Positions 1 to 8,553 of a DNA stretch of 64,000 nt are shown piece by piece (positions within the stretch are counted from its first letter, which is position 1; every line of letters begins with the position of its first letter). A program made the position numbers and the translations under genes. The DNA lies in contig CAUJIO010000013.1 in assembly GCA_963205315.1 (NCBI GenBank), positions 1 to 64,000 of the forward strand, read 5' to 3'. Origin of the DNA: Pseudomonadota bacterium. Its GTDB lineage: Bacteria; Pseudomonadota; Alphaproteobacteria; Rhizobiales; Aestuariivirgaceae. A model generated the notes under the pieces. That model worked only from the letters and a program-made list of their open reading frames with translations. It had not been told where the DNA came from and searched no databases.

Positions 1-215
1 ACGAGCAACGCCAGGACGAACAGCGTGATCACCGTGATCAGTGGCAGAAGCAAGCCATTGTGGAAGCTGTGAATGCCTTCCATGGAAGGCGAGGCAGCCT
101 CCTGCAGGCCCATCTGCCACGGCACTGCGTGATTTTCAGCGGCGTAAGCCTGAGAACCGCCCGCCACACCGGCAGCGACCGTCACACCAGCCATCATTCT
201 GTTCCAAAACGTCAT
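1..215 (-). CDS. coxB: Cytochrome c oxidase subunit II, N-terminal part (cut by window edge)
   Basis: Only about 71 residues lie in the window; the gene continues past the left edge. The product begins with a signal peptide (MTFWNRMMAGVTVAAG...) and then reads AVPWQMGLQEAASPSMEGIH followed by the start of the first membrane helix (LLLPLITVITLFVLALLV). This is the typical N-terminus of the alphaproteobacterial CuA-bearing subunit of aa3-type oxidase, which takes electrons from cytochrome c. The CuA ligands lie outside the window. The start at 215 has a purine-rich GGAGAGGG ribosome site upstream. The nearby tldD gene fits the usual rhizobial gene order. Confidence 0.9.
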   Translation of the reverse strand, partial: MTFWNRMMAGVTVAAGVAGGSQAYAAENHAVPWQMGLQEAASPSMEGIHSFHNGLLLPLITVITLFVLALL

Positions 216-522
216 CGTCGCCCTCTCCATACAGGACCTTGCAAAAACCGCGCAAGGCAACAGTGGCCACAGCTGTCCCTGATAGCCCCTTCTCCAGCGC
301 GATTGTGAACCACATTCAGCAGCCTGCCGCAACTTGAGCAGGCGCGGCAAAACGTCATTGCGGGCAAGCCTATGGCCGCAACCGGAATTCTGCCCTAATT
401 GGCCAGCAAACGACTGCTCTGAAAAGACATCGAGCCTTGTCGGAGCCGGGCAAAACCTCATTGAATAACCCCGATCCCGGCGCTATGACCCGCCAGACAG
501 AAGAAACCAAAGGTGCAAATCC
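216..522. other. Divergent intergenic region coxB / ialB-like
   Basis: This 307-base stretch separates the divergent starts of coxB and the IalB-family gene and must hold both promoters. I could not pick a convincing -35/-10 pair or an operator. Short open frames that cross it have no ribosome site or recognisable product. No tRNA or terminator is visible. Confidence 0.6.
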
Positions 523-1131
523 GTGCGAATCAATTCGAAGCCTGGCCGCCTGTCCGCCTCTTTCTGCCTTGGTCTCGCGCTGAGCATCGCGACCGCCGGC
601 ATCGCTGCCGCACAGACCGACCAGCCGCAATTCGGACCGCGCGCCGGCAAGCCAGGCCAACAGGCCGGTGCTCTCAAGGTTGAGGTTGTCGCGACGCACG
701 GCCAATGGAAGATCCAGTGCGAGAACGCCGCCGGGCAGGATGGCCAGCCAACCGGGCAGCGCAGCTGCGGCATGGTGCAGGCGACGCAGAACGAAAAGAA
801 TCCGAAAGCCACGCTGATGCTGGTGCTGGTCAAGACCAAGGCGGCCGAGAAAACCCAGATCAACATGCGGGTTATCGCGCCGATCGGGGTGTTCCTGCCG
901 ACCGGTGTGGCGCTCGAGATTGATGGCAATGCCGTCGGCCGCGTCCCCTTCACGCGCTGCACGCCACAAGTGTGCATGGCGTTCGCGGAGGCCTCTCCCG
1001 AGACGCTGGCTAAGATGAAAAAGGGCAACCAGGCCAATTTCATCATCTATGAAGCCCCCGGCATCGGCCTGCCGATGAAACTGTCGCTGGAAGGTTTCTC
1101 GGCGGCGCTGGGCGAACTCGACAAGAACTAG
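523..1131 (+). CDS. Invasion-associated locus B (IalB) family secreted protein
   Basis: A 202-residue protein with a clear signal peptide ending near AAAQ (about residue 31). The mature part holds the IalB pattern: a GQWKIQCE strand, an RSCGMVQ segment, LTxxLPTGVALEIDG-like text and the pair CTPQVC, so four cysteines probably form two disulfides in the periplasm. The family is named after a Bartonella protein linked to erythrocyte invasion, but it is widespread in free-living Rhizobiales, where its job is unclear. The start is GTG with AAAGGTG about 8 bases upstream. It is followed 79 bases later by tldD on the same strand. Confidence 0.85.
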   Translation: MRINSKPGRLSASFCLGLALSIATAGIAAAQTDQPQFGPRAGKPGQQAGALKVEVVATHGQWKIQCENAAGQDGQPTGQRSCGMVQATQNEKNPKATLMLVLVKTKAAEKTQINMRVIAPIGVFLPTGVALEIDGNAVGRVPFTRCTPQVCMAFAEASPETLAKMKKGNQANFIIYEAPGIGLPMKLSLEGFSAALGELDKN

Positions 1132-1210
1132 GCAGTTTCGGGCATCGGCACTGGCAGAAGCTGCCCGTGTCGCCTATCTTGGAGCAGACAGTTTCAGGAA
1201 CAGGTGATCC

Positions 1211-2638
1211 GTGCCGCAATCCTCCGATATCCAGCTTTTCGATTCCGCAGAATTCAGCCGCGCACAGGCTCAGTCAATCGTCGCCGACACGCTGCATGCG
1301 GCAGAGGACGGCGAACTCTATGTCGAGAAACGGCAGAGCGAGAGCCTGGTCTATGATGACGGCAAGCTGAAATCCGCGAGCTTCGACGAATCGCAAGGGT
1401 TCGGCTTGCGCGCCGTGCGCGGCGAGACAGCGGCCTATGCGCATGCGACCGATCTTTCGATCAGCGCGCTCAAACGCGCCTCAGAGGTCTGCCGCACGGT
1501 AGCCAGAGGCGAGAGCGTTGCCCATGCGCTGGCACCCGAACGTACAAACCGGAGACTCTATTCCGACAGCAATCCGGCGGAGGCCATGGGGTTCTCCGAG
1601 AAGGTGGCGCTGCTGCAGAGGGTCGATGCCTTCACGCGCGCGCTCGATCCGAAGGTCAGACAGGTTTCAGTGTCGCTGGCCGCCGACTGGCAGGCAATCG
1701 AGATCCTGCGCGCCGACGGATCGAGCTACCGCGACGTGAGGCCGCTGGTGCGCTTCAGCGTCGCCGTCGTCTCCGCGGATGGCAAGGAACAAGGCCAGGG
1801 AAGCCATGGACTCGGCGGCCGCGGCGAACCCCTCTCCTACTTCACGGAGGACGTCTGGCAGGATGCGGCACGCGAGGCGCTGCGCCAGAGCCTCGTGTCG
1901 CTTGAAGCGAAGCCCGCGCCGGCCGGTGAAATGGACGTGCTGCTGGGCCCCGGCTGGCCAGGCATCCTGCTGCATGAAGCGGTGGGACATGGGCTCGAGG
2001 GCGACTTCCATCGCAAGAAAACGTCGGTGTTCACCGGCATGCTGGGAAGCCGTGTGGCAGCCAGGGGCGTTACTGTGGTCGACGACGGCACCATTCCCAA
2101 CCGGCGCGGCTCGATCAGCATCGACGATGAAGGAACCCCGTCGCGCTCGACGACCTTGATCGAGGACGGCATTCTCGTCGGGCTGATGCAGGACCGGATG
2201 AATGCGCGGCTGATGGGCGTGGCTCCCACCGGCAATGGACGGCGGCAATCCTATGCGCATGCGCCGATGCCGCGCATGACCAATACCTACATGTTGGCGG
2301 GCGACAAGCATCCGGACGAAATCCGCGCATCGATCAAGCGCGGGCTCTATGCCAAGTCATTCGGCGGCGGCCAGGTGGACATCACATCCGGCAAGTTCGT
2401 GTTCTCCTGCACCGAGGCCTATCTGATCGAGGACGGCAAGATCACCAGGCCGGTAAAGGGCGCAACGCTCATCGGCGCGGGCGCCGATGCGCTGACCCGC
2501 ATCTCGATGGTGGGCAATGACATGGCGCTCGATCCGGGAATCGGCACGTGCGGCAAGCAAGGACAGGGTGTGCCAGTCGGCGTTGGCCAGCCGACGCTGC
2601 GGATCGATCGCCTGACGGTGGGCGGCACTGCCGCCTGA
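1211..2638 (+). CDS. tldD: Metalloprotease TldD
   Basis: A 475-residue protein of full family length. TldD is the catalytic half of the TldD/TldE (PmbA) heteromeric zinc protease, which in E. coli processes microcin B17 and degrades CcdA. The metal motif HEAVGH is at residues 255-260 (LLHEAVGHGLEGD), and the C-terminus carries the family segment GIGTCGKQGQGVPVGVGQP. The start is GTG. Its partner pmbA is in this window too, 10.6 kb away in a separate operon. tldD heads a tight plus-strand run; the next start is only 5 bases after its stop. Confidence 0.96.
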   Translation: MPQSSDIQLFDSAEFSRAQAQSIVADTLHAAEDGELYVEKRQSESLVYDDGKLKSASFDESQGFGLRAVRGETAAYAHATDLSISALKRASEVCRTVARGESVAHALAPERTNRRLYSDSNPAEAMGFSEKVALLQRVDAFTRALDPKVRQVSVSLAADWQAIEILRADGSSYRDVRPLVRFSVAVVSADGKEQGQGSHGLGGRGEPLSYFTEDVWQDAAREALRQSLVSLEAKPAPAGEMDVLLGPGWPGILLHEAVGHGLEGDFHRKKTSVFTGMLGSRVAARGVTVVDDGTIPNRRGSISIDDEGTPSRSTTLIEDGILVGLMQDRMNARLMGVAPTGNGRRQSYAHAPMPRMTNTYMLAGDKHPDEIRASIKRGLYAKSFGGGQVDITSGKFVFSCTEAYLIEDGKITRPVKGATLIGAGADALTRISMVGNDMALDPGIGTCGKQGQGVPVGVGQPTLRIDRLTVGGTAA

Positions 2639-2643
2639 ACGTC

Positions 2644-3255
2644 ATGAAACCCGCAGTCGTCATCTTCGACATGGACGATGTCCTGTGCCGCTACGATCTC
2701 GGCAAGCGTCTGCGGGTTCTGTCGCGCATCACCGGCAAGATGCCCCGGGATATCCGCGCGGCGATCTGGGACTCAGGTTTCGAGGATGCGGCCGATGCCG
2801 GCGGCTATGAAGACCCGGATCACTATCTCGAAGAATTCGGCCGCCGGATCGGTCATGCGCTGACGCGTGAAGACTGGGTGACGGCGCGGCGCGAGGCGAT
2901 GACACCATGGCCCGACATGCTGGCGCTGGCACGGCGTATTGGCGAGCAGGCCCGCACGGCAATCTATACGAACAACGGGCCGCTGACCAAATCCAGCATC
3001 GGCGCGCTGTTCCCCGAATTGGCGGGCATATTCAGCGAGCATTACTATTCATTCGAATTCGGCACCAAGAAGCCGGACCCCGAAAGCTTTCGCAAGCTGA
3101 TGCAAAAGATGGGAACGGATCCCGCGCACTGCTGGTTCATCGACGACAAGCGGTCGAATGTTACGGGCGCGAGGCTTGCAGGTCTCGGCGCCCATCACTT
3201 CCGCAGCCGTGAGAAACTGCTGCCGGACATCCAAGAATTGGGATTTGAGACATGA
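2644..3255 (+). CDS. HAD-superfamily hydrolase
   Basis: A 203-residue soluble phosphatase-like protein. Motif I is FDMDDVLCR near residue 8, motif II the TN of IYTNNG, motif III the K of GTKKPDPE, and motif IV FIDDKRSNV. This is the standard haloacid-dehalogenase set, so a phosphate ester is the likely substrate, but the substrate cannot be read from the sequence. I chose the ATG at 2644 because an open frame reaching back to 2548 would overlap tldD by about 90 bases. It overlaps the next gene (MATE) by 4 bases, ATGA, which suggests translational coupling. Confidence 0.88.
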   Translation: MKPAVVIFDMDDVLCRYDLGKRLRVLSRITGKMPRDIRAAIWDSGFEDAADAGGYEDPDHYLEEFGRRIGHALTREDWVTARREAMTPWPDMLALARRIGEQARTAIYTNNGPLTKSSIGALFPELAGIFSEHYYSFEFGTKKPDPESFRKLMQKMGTDPAHCWFIDDKRSNVTGARLAGLGAHHFRSREKLLPDIQELGFET

Positions 3256-4619
3256 GCCGCCCGGCATCGACCACGCAAGCGCGGTTCGTCACTGGCTCGA
3301 CGCTGCGCCACGTGACCATCATGACGCTCACCGGCGCGCTCGGCCTGATGTCGATGTTCCTGGTCAATCTTGCCGACCTGTTCTTCCTGTCGATGTTGCA
3401 GGTCACCGAGGTCACGGCGGCCATCGGCTATGCCGGGACCATCGTGTTCTCGAACCTGTCCGTGAGCCTGGGCACGGGAATTGCGGCGGCAGCTCTGGTG
3501 GCGCGCAATCTCGGCTCTGGCCAGCCCGACAGGGCCCGCGAGTTTGCCACCAGCGCACTGATGTTTTCCATGTTGCTTTCGGGGGCGATCACCATCGCCA
3601 TCGCGATCGGTTCGGGATCTATTCTCGATCTACTGGGAGCACATGGCGAGGCGAAGCGGCTGGCACAGCTGTTCATCTGGACGCTGACACCCGGCTATAT
3701 CCTGATCAGCGGCGCGGTGTGCTGCTCCTTCATCCTGCGTGGCCTCGGCGATGCCAAGCGGGCAATGTACATCACTCTGTCCTCGGCAATCATCACCGCG
3801 ATCTTCGATCCGATCTTCATCTTTGGATTCGGCTGGGGCATCCAGGGCGCGGCCGCCGCCAATGTGATGGGTTATCTCGTGTCATTCGGCATCGGCATTC
3901 ACGGCGTTTCGAAGGTCCATGGCTTCATCAATCCGATGCGGCTCGGCGGGCTGAGGCGCGATTTGCCGGCCATCTGGGCCATCGCGTTCCCGGCTATCCT
4001 CACGCAGCTCGCCACACCCTTCGCCAATGCCTATGTCACCTATGAAGTGGCGCCGTTTGGCGATGAAGCCGTCGCAGCGTCCGCCATCATCGGGCGCGTC
4101 ATCCCGGTGGCGTTCGGCATGATCTTCTCGCTGTCAGGATCGGTGGGGCCGATCATCGGCCAGAATTTCGGGGCGCGAAAATTCGACCGCGTCAAGCAGA
4201 CTCTCACCGACGGGTTGCTGTTCTCGGCCGTCTACACCATCATCACCTCGATCATCCTGTTCGTGTTCCGCCACCAGATCGCCGAGGCCTTCAATGCCTC
4301 CGGCCGGACTGTCGATCTCGTGGTGTTCTTCTGCACGTTCATCGCCATCAGCTGGGCCTTTGCCGGCGGCCAGTTCGTGTCCAATGCCGCCTTCAACAAT
4401 CTCGGTCGTCCCAATCTCTCGACGTTGTTCAATTGGGCGAAGGCGACGCTCGGCACGATCCCCTTTGCGATGGCCGGAGCGCATTTTGCTGGCCCCGAAG
4501 GGATTTTGGCAGGGACTGGACTTGGCTCGGTCATCTTCGGCATTGCGTCGGTTGTCGCAGCCTATAGAATCGCCGGCCAAAGCGGCCGCGGCGAGGCTGC
4601 AAGCGGAGCAGGCCGATGA
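3252..4619 (+). CDS. MATE-family multidrug/toxin efflux transporter
   Basis: A 455-residue, very hydrophobic protein with about 12 predicted membrane helices, the normal MATE length. The two homologous halves each show the family look: LVNLADLFFLSML in the N half, and GSVGPIIGQNFGARK, matching the MATE motif of the C half. Family members exchange Na+ or H+ for cationic or organic substrates at the inner membrane. The gene is coupled by 4-base overlaps to the HAD gene before it and the DUF937-like gene after it. The substrate is unknown. Confidence 0.93.
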   Translation: MSRPASTTQARFVTGSTLRHVTIMTLTGALGLMSMFLVNLADLFFLSMLQVTEVTAAIGYAGTIVFSNLSVSLGTGIAAAALVARNLGSGQPDRAREFATSALMFSMLLSGAITIAIAIGSGSILDLLGAHGEAKRLAQLFIWTLTPGYILISGAVCCSFILRGLGDAKRAMYITLSSAIITAIFDPIFIFGFGWGIQGAAAANVMGYLVSFGIGIHGVSKVHGFINPMRLGGLRRDLPAIWAIAFPAILTQLATPFANAYVTYEVAPFGDEAVAASAIIGRVIPVAFGMIFSLSGSVGPIIGQNFGARKFDRVKQTLTDGLLFSAVYTIITSIILFVFRHQIAEAFNASGRTVDLVVFFCTFIAISWAFAGGQFVSNAAFNNLGRPNLSTLFNWAKATLGTIPFAMAGAHFAGPEGILAGTGLGSVIFGIASVVAAYRIAGQSGRGEAASGAGR

Positions 4620-5320
4620 GCGTGATGACGATGTTGCAGGCGGCACAAGGGGGCAAGCTGTTTTCCCATGTGGCAGAGAGCCTCGATCTCGACGAGGCCG
4701 AGACCCGCAAGGCAATGGGCCTGCTGTGCCCGGCCATCGCAGGCCGTCTGAAGGATGCGGCGGCGGCGGATGACGATCTCCTGCAGTCCCTCCTCGATCT
4801 GATCGAAGACGGTGCCGGGGCCCTGCCGCTCGAAGAGACCGATGCCGTCACCGGCGAAGAAGCGGTGAGCGATGGCAACGCCATCCTCGAAGACATCTAC
4901 GGCTCGCGCAACGACGCCCTGGTGGCCTTGCGCGCCGCAGCCACAGACGTGCCCGAGCGCGAGCTGGCAAAGCTTGCGCCGATCTCGGCCACGGTTGTGG
5001 TGGCGGCCCTTGCCCAATCAAATGCACCGATGGCGCTGACGGGCGTGCAGCCAGTGGGCGACCAGGGCATTCTCGGCACGATCATCGGCGGCGTGCTCAA
5101 CGGTGTCGTCCAGGGGGTTGTGCGCGAACTGAAGTCGTCAAAGGGATGGCGGAGTGCGACGGGCTATACCAAAAGCCGGGCAAAGCGGAAAACCAGCAGC
5201 GCCAGCCGCAAGAAAACAACAAAGTCGCGGACAACCAGATCCGCGTCATCGAAACGCCGTACAACCTCTGCTTCCATTGAGGACATATTCCGGGATATCC
5301 TCGGCAAGATTGGCAAATAG
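4616..5320 (+). CDS. DUF937-like protein with basic Ser/Thr/Lys-rich tail
   Basis: A 234-residue protein of unknown function. The N-terminal 130 residues are helical and acidic and resemble DUF937 proteins. A glycine-rich segment follows (GILGTIIGGVLNGVVQGVV, about 145-165). From about residue 180 there is a strongly basic, low-complexity tail rich in K, R, S and T, ending in SIEDIFRDILGKIGK. That ending resembles the DILxDILGG repeat of the next gene, so the two are probably related. It starts in a 4-base overlap with the MATE gene. The basic tail could bind nucleic acid or acidic envelope polymers; that is a guess. Confidence 0.7.
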   Translation: MSVMTMLQAAQGGKLFSHVAESLDLDEAETRKAMGLLCPAIAGRLKDAAAADDDLLQSLLDLIEDGAGALPLEETDAVTGEEAVSDGNAILEDIYGSRNDALVALRAAATDVPERELAKLAPISATVVVAALAQSNAPMALTGVQPVGDQGILGTIIGGVLNGVVQGVVRELKSSKGWRSATGYTKSRAKRKTSSASRKKTTKSRTTRSASSKRRTTSASIEDIFRDILGKIGK

Positions 5321-5330
5321 GAGGTGACCC

Positions 5331-6041
5331 ATGGATTTCGCAGCAATCGGCAGGCAATTCGGATTGGACGAACAGCAGACCCGGGCGGCTTTCGAGGCGC
5401 TAGGCCCGGTGGTGGCCGCAGGCATGCGCCAGAACGGTGGCGGCCTCGGTGACATTCTGGGCGGCTTCGCTGGCGGCAATCCGGCGCGCTACGCCGAGGA
5501 TGCATCGAATTTCTCGGCTCCCGGCGCCCAGGATGATGGCAATGCCATCCTCGGCCAGATCTTTGGATCAAAGGACGTCAGCCGCGGTGTTGCGCAGCAG
5601 GTTTCGTCCTCGACCGGGATCGGCGAGTCGATCCTCAAGAAACTGCTGCCCATCGTTGCGGCCTATGTCATGTCGCAGATCGCCAGCAAGGCGACGAATG
5701 GCGGCCTGGGCGACATTCTCGGCAGCATTCTGGGCGGCGGCGCCAGCGGCCGCAGTTCTTCTCCACAAAGCCAGGGCGGCAGCGGCGGCCTCGGCGACAT
5801 TCTCGGCGGCATTCTGGGCGGTGGTGCACAGGGTCAGGGATCCGGCGGCGGACTTGGCGACATTCTGGGCGGCATGCTGGGCGGTGGCCAGGAGCAGCAG
5901 TCCGCTCCGGCTGGCCGCGGCGCCGCGCCCGGTGGCCTCGATGACATCCTGAGGGACGTCCTGGGCGGCCCCGGTGGCGGCAACAGCAATGCCGGAGACG
6001 ATCTGCTCAGATCGGTGCAGGACGCGCTGCGCAGGCGCTAG
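5331..6041 (+). CDS. DUF937 (YidB-like) glycine-rich repeat protein
   Basis: A 236-residue protein. Residues 1-70 begin MDFAAIGRQFGLDEQQTRAA, the DUF937 start. The C-terminal two thirds are built on a repeated GGLGDILGGxLGGG unit, seen at least five times (the last as GGLDDILRDVLGG), separated by Ser/Gln/Gly linkers. No signal peptide or long membrane helix is evident. The family function is not established. A GGAGGTGA ribosome site lies just upstream, and the gap to the previous gene is 10 bases. The stop is immediately followed by a strong hairpin inside the 101-bp repeat. Confidence 0.8.
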   Translation: MDFAAIGRQFGLDEQQTRAAFEALGPVVAAGMRQNGGGLGDILGGFAGGNPARYAEDASNFSAPGAQDDGNAILGQIFGSKDVSRGVAQQVSSSTGIGESILKKLLPIVAAYVMSQIASKATNGGLGDILGSILGGGASGRSSSPQSQGGSGGLGDILGGILGGGAQGQGSGGGLGDILGGMLGGGQEQQSAPAGRGAAPGGLDDILRDVLGGPGGGNSNAGDDLLRSVQDALRRR

Positions 6042-6042
6042 G

Positions 6043-6143
6043 GCAACCGGCGCTCAATCGAGCGCCGGCAAGTTGCACGATCACTTTGAAACTGGCGCAT
6101 TTTTCGCGTCGCAAGTGTGTCCACTTGCTTGCCCAATGCGTTA
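6043..6143 (+). repeat. 101-bp structured dispersed repeat, copy 1
   Basis: This intergenic stretch is matched over its whole 101 bases, inverted, by 52781-52881, with 7 differences that I count by eye (93% identity). It contains two perfect hairpins: 6047-6068 (arms CCGGCGCTC / GAGCGCCGG) and 6111-6128 (arms GCAAGTG / CACTTGC). Three of the differences fall in the hairpin loops and none in these stems. It starts 2 bases after the DUF937 stop and ends inside the stop codon of the opposing DUF1127 gene, so the first hairpin probably also ends DUF937 transcription. See copy 2. Confidence 0.85.
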
Positions 6144-6398
6144 GTCGAAGATCATCCGCCGCTGGCGCTGGAGGGCTCGCTCTTCCAGCGCCACCGCGGC
6201 ATTGACGGAGAGCGGCAGTCCTGACGCCCAGCGCACGTCGCCACGCGTGACGCCGATGTCGCGCAGGATGTAGTCGTCGAAGCTGTCAAGCCGGGTCACG
6301 GCGCGGCGGGCCCTCCAGTTGCGGATAAACCGCCCAAACAGCGATGCAGCGCCGGCAGTTTCAAATGAGCGGGCATGGCTCAATGCGTAGTCTCTCAT
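6141..6398 (-). CDS. DUF1127 small arginine-rich protein
   Basis: An 85-residue protein with the DUF1127 core near the middle: FIRNWRARRAVTRLDSFDDYILRDIGVTRGDVRW. Such YjiS-like proteins occur in many copies in Rhizobiales and have been linked to phosphate, stress and sRNA-related regulation; a function is not assigned here. I start it at 6398, where GAGGAGGA sits about 6 bases upstream; a longer frame to 6452 lacks this. It is divergent from a LysR-type gene across 164 bases that contain a LysR-type operator. Confidence 0.85.
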   Translation of the reverse strand: MRDYALSHARSFETAGAASLFGRFIRNWRARRAVTRLDSFDDYILRDIGVTRGDVRWASGLPLSVNAAVALEERALQRQRRMIFD

Positions 6399-6535
6399 GA
6401 CAAGTCCTCCTCGCTCGCGAAAGTGGACCATTCCCCTTTCGCGCCGCGCCACCCGTCAGGTGGTTTGCTCTGTTGCGATGAGATGAATGTGCGGGATTCC
6501 GATTGATTTATCCAACGAATGTATTTTATAGTTCT

Positions 6536-6552
6536 CATCACATTCCGTGATG
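6536..6552. promoter_or_regulatory. Candidate LysR-type operator
   Basis: The sequence CATCAC-ATTCC-GTGATG is a perfect 6-base inverted repeat around a 5-base spacer. It contains the T-N11-A pattern (T at 6538, A at 6550) typical of LysR-family binding sites. It lies in the divergent region 11 bases before the LysR ATG, so it is a natural site for autoregulation and perhaps control of the DUF1127 gene. Confidence 0.5.
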
Positions 6553-6562
6553 GACAGATATC

Positions 6563-7444
6563 ATGATCCCCAATCTCGACATCGATCTCATGAAGACTTT
6601 CCTCGCCATCTCCGACACCGGGAGTTTCACCCGGGCGGCGGAAGAGGTGAACAAGACACAGTCGGCAGTGTCGATGCAGATGAAGCGGCTGGAAGAGCTT
6701 CTCGGCCGTCCACTTTTTGCGCGCGATGGCCGGTCCAGCCGCTTCACGCCCGACGGCGAGCGGCTGATCGAATATGCGCGGCGCTTGGTGAGCATCAATG
6801 ACGAGGCGGTATCGACCTTTACCCGGCCAGACCTCACCGGCACGGTGCGCTTCGGAACGCCTGACGATTATGCCGACCGCTTCCTGCCAGAAATCCTGGC
6901 GCGCTTTGCAAGAACGCATCCGCTGGTGACAGTCGATGTTGACTGCGTTTCAACATCGACGTTGTTCGAACGCACCAAGCGCGGCGAGATGGATCTGGCG
7001 CTGGTGACATTCGGCTGTGACATCATGACGAATGAGCCGGTACGGCGGGAGCCCTTGGTGTGGGTGGCGTCAGGACGGCACAACACGCACCTGCTCGACA
7101 TTGTGCCCGTCGCCGTGTCGCATGCCGGCTGCGAGTGGCGGTCAATGGTGCTGAAATCGCTTGAAACGTCAGGCCGCAAATATCGCGTCGCCTATTCGAG
7201 CCCCAACTCCAATGCCGTCAATGCCGCCGTGCAATCGGGCCTGGCGGTGGGCGCCGTGCCGGAACTCTGCGTGCGCCCCGGCATGCGCATCCTGAGCGAG
7301 AAGGACGGCTTCCCGGCGCTCGGCACATTCGATATCGGTTTGGTGCGGAAGCCCGGCCGTGGCAGTTCCGCCGTCGAGGCACTGGCCCGGCATGTCACCG
7401 AAAGCATGGCGAATCTCAACTCGGCAATGATCGCGGCGGAGTAA
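6563..7444 (+). CDS. LysR-family transcriptional regulator
   Basis: A 293-residue regulator. The winged helix-turn-helix is at residues about 8-67 (MKTFLAISDTGSFTRAAEEVNKTQSAVSMQMKRLEELLG), and a substrate-binding-like domain occupies the rest. It resembles the LrhA/VtlR branch. In Brucella, VtlR acts on small DUF1127 genes and on an AbcR sRNA, and here a DUF1127 gene is divergent, which makes a similar circuit plausible. The next gene, nitronate monooxygenase, starts 5 bases after its stop, so it is also probably co-transcribed. Confidence 0.92.
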   Translation: MIPNLDIDLMKTFLAISDTGSFTRAAEEVNKTQSAVSMQMKRLEELLGRPLFARDGRSSRFTPDGERLIEYARRLVSINDEAVSTFTRPDLTGTVRFGTPDDYADRFLPEILARFARTHPLVTVDVDCVSTSTLFERTKRGEMDLALVTFGCDIMTNEPVRREPLVWVASGRHNTHLLDIVPVAVSHAGCEWRSMVLKSLETSGRKYRVAYSSPNSNAVNAAVQSGLAVGAVPELCVRPGMRILSEKDGFPALGTFDIGLVRKPGRGSSAVEALARHVTESMANLNSAMIAAE

Positions 7445-7449
7445 CACCC

Positions 7450-8451
7450 ATGACCATATCCACTACCTTTACGCGACTGCTCGGAATCACGCATCCGGTT
7501 GTCCTCGCACCCATGGGCGGTGTCGCAGGCGGCAAACTGGCGTCGGCGGTGTCCGAAGCCGGCGGTCTGGGGATTATTGGCGGCGGATATGGCAATCCAA
7601 AACTCGGCTATGGCGGCCCGGAGTTTATGGACCGCGAGTTCCGGGCGGCGGGCAACAGCCGCATCGGCGTTGGCTACATCACCTGGTCGTTGGCGAAGTT
7701 TCCGGAACTCTTCGATCAGGCCCTTGCAAGGAAACCGGCGGCATTCTTCCTCTCCTTCGGCGACGAGAGCCAGTTTGCGCCGCGGATCAAAGCGGCTGGC
7801 ATTCCGTTGATCTGCCAGATCCACGACGTCGAAGGCGCGCGACGTGCCGCCGATGCTGGCGCAGATATCCTCGTGCCACAGGGAACTGAGGCCGGAGGCC
7901 ATGGCAAGCAGCGCCGCGCGACCTTCACGCTGGTGCCTGCCGTCGTCGATGTCGCGGGTTCGATCCCGGTGCTGGCGGCCGGTGGCGTGAGTGACGGACG
8001 GGGCCTTGCGGCAGCATTGATGCTGGGCGCCTCGGGCGTACTGATCGGCACGCGTTTCTGGGCAACGCCGGAAGCCCTCGGCTCGGAGGCGGCGAAGTCA
8101 AGTCTGGTGCGAGCCAAGGGTGACGATACGATCCGCACCCGGGTCTTCGACGCTGTCCGCGATATCGACTGGGAGCAGGCCTATTCGGGCCGCGCCATCG
8201 TCAATGATTTCACGCGGCAGTGGCATGGCCGCGAGGAGGACCTCTTGCGGGCACCCGCCGACGTGAGCGCGCGCTGGTGGGAGGCACAGCGGGCGCAAGA
8301 CATGTCGCAGGCCGTGGTTTTTGCTGGTGAAGGGCTGGACCTTGTCACGTCCATCATGCCGGCCGGCGACATTGTGCGGGGAATTGTTCGCGAGGCGGAA
8401 CGTCTCATCACACAGCCGGAACATTTCAGCACCACTGCCGACGGCTTTTGA
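7450..8451 (+). CDS. Nitronate monooxygenase (2-nitropropane dioxygenase family)
   Basis: A 333-residue FMN-dependent TIM-barrel enzyme. It starts with the family segment ITHPVVLAPMGGVAGGKLASAVSEAGGLG, and the FMN-phosphate region reads PVLAAGGVSDGRGLAAALMLGASGVLIGTRF after the conserved VPQGTEAGGHG. Members oxidise propionate-3-nitronate and alkyl nitronates in the cytoplasm and detoxify them. It lies directly behind a LysR gene in an apparent operon. Related dehydratase or enoyl-reductase members share the fold, so the exact substrate is inferred. Confidence 0.88.
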   Translation: MTISTTFTRLLGITHPVVLAPMGGVAGGKLASAVSEAGGLGIIGGGYGNPKLGYGGPEFMDREFRAAGNSRIGVGYITWSLAKFPELFDQALARKPAAFFLSFGDESQFAPRIKAAGIPLICQIHDVEGARRAADAGADILVPQGTEAGGHGKQRRATFTLVPAVVDVAGSIPVLAAGGVSDGRGLAAALMLGASGVLIGTRFWATPEALGSEAAKSSLVRAKGDDTIRTRVFDAVRDIDWEQAYSGRAIVNDFTRQWHGREEDLLRAPADVSARWWEAQRAQDMSQAVVFAGEGLDLVTSIMPAGDIVRGIVREAERLITQPEHFSTTADGF

Positions 8452-8553
8452 TTCATCGCAAGGCGGGGTACGGTCGAGTCAGTAATTTAAATGACGTTTG
8501 GTCCAACTACGGCCATTGGTCACAATACGTCTCCCAGGAAAGGGAACACTGAC

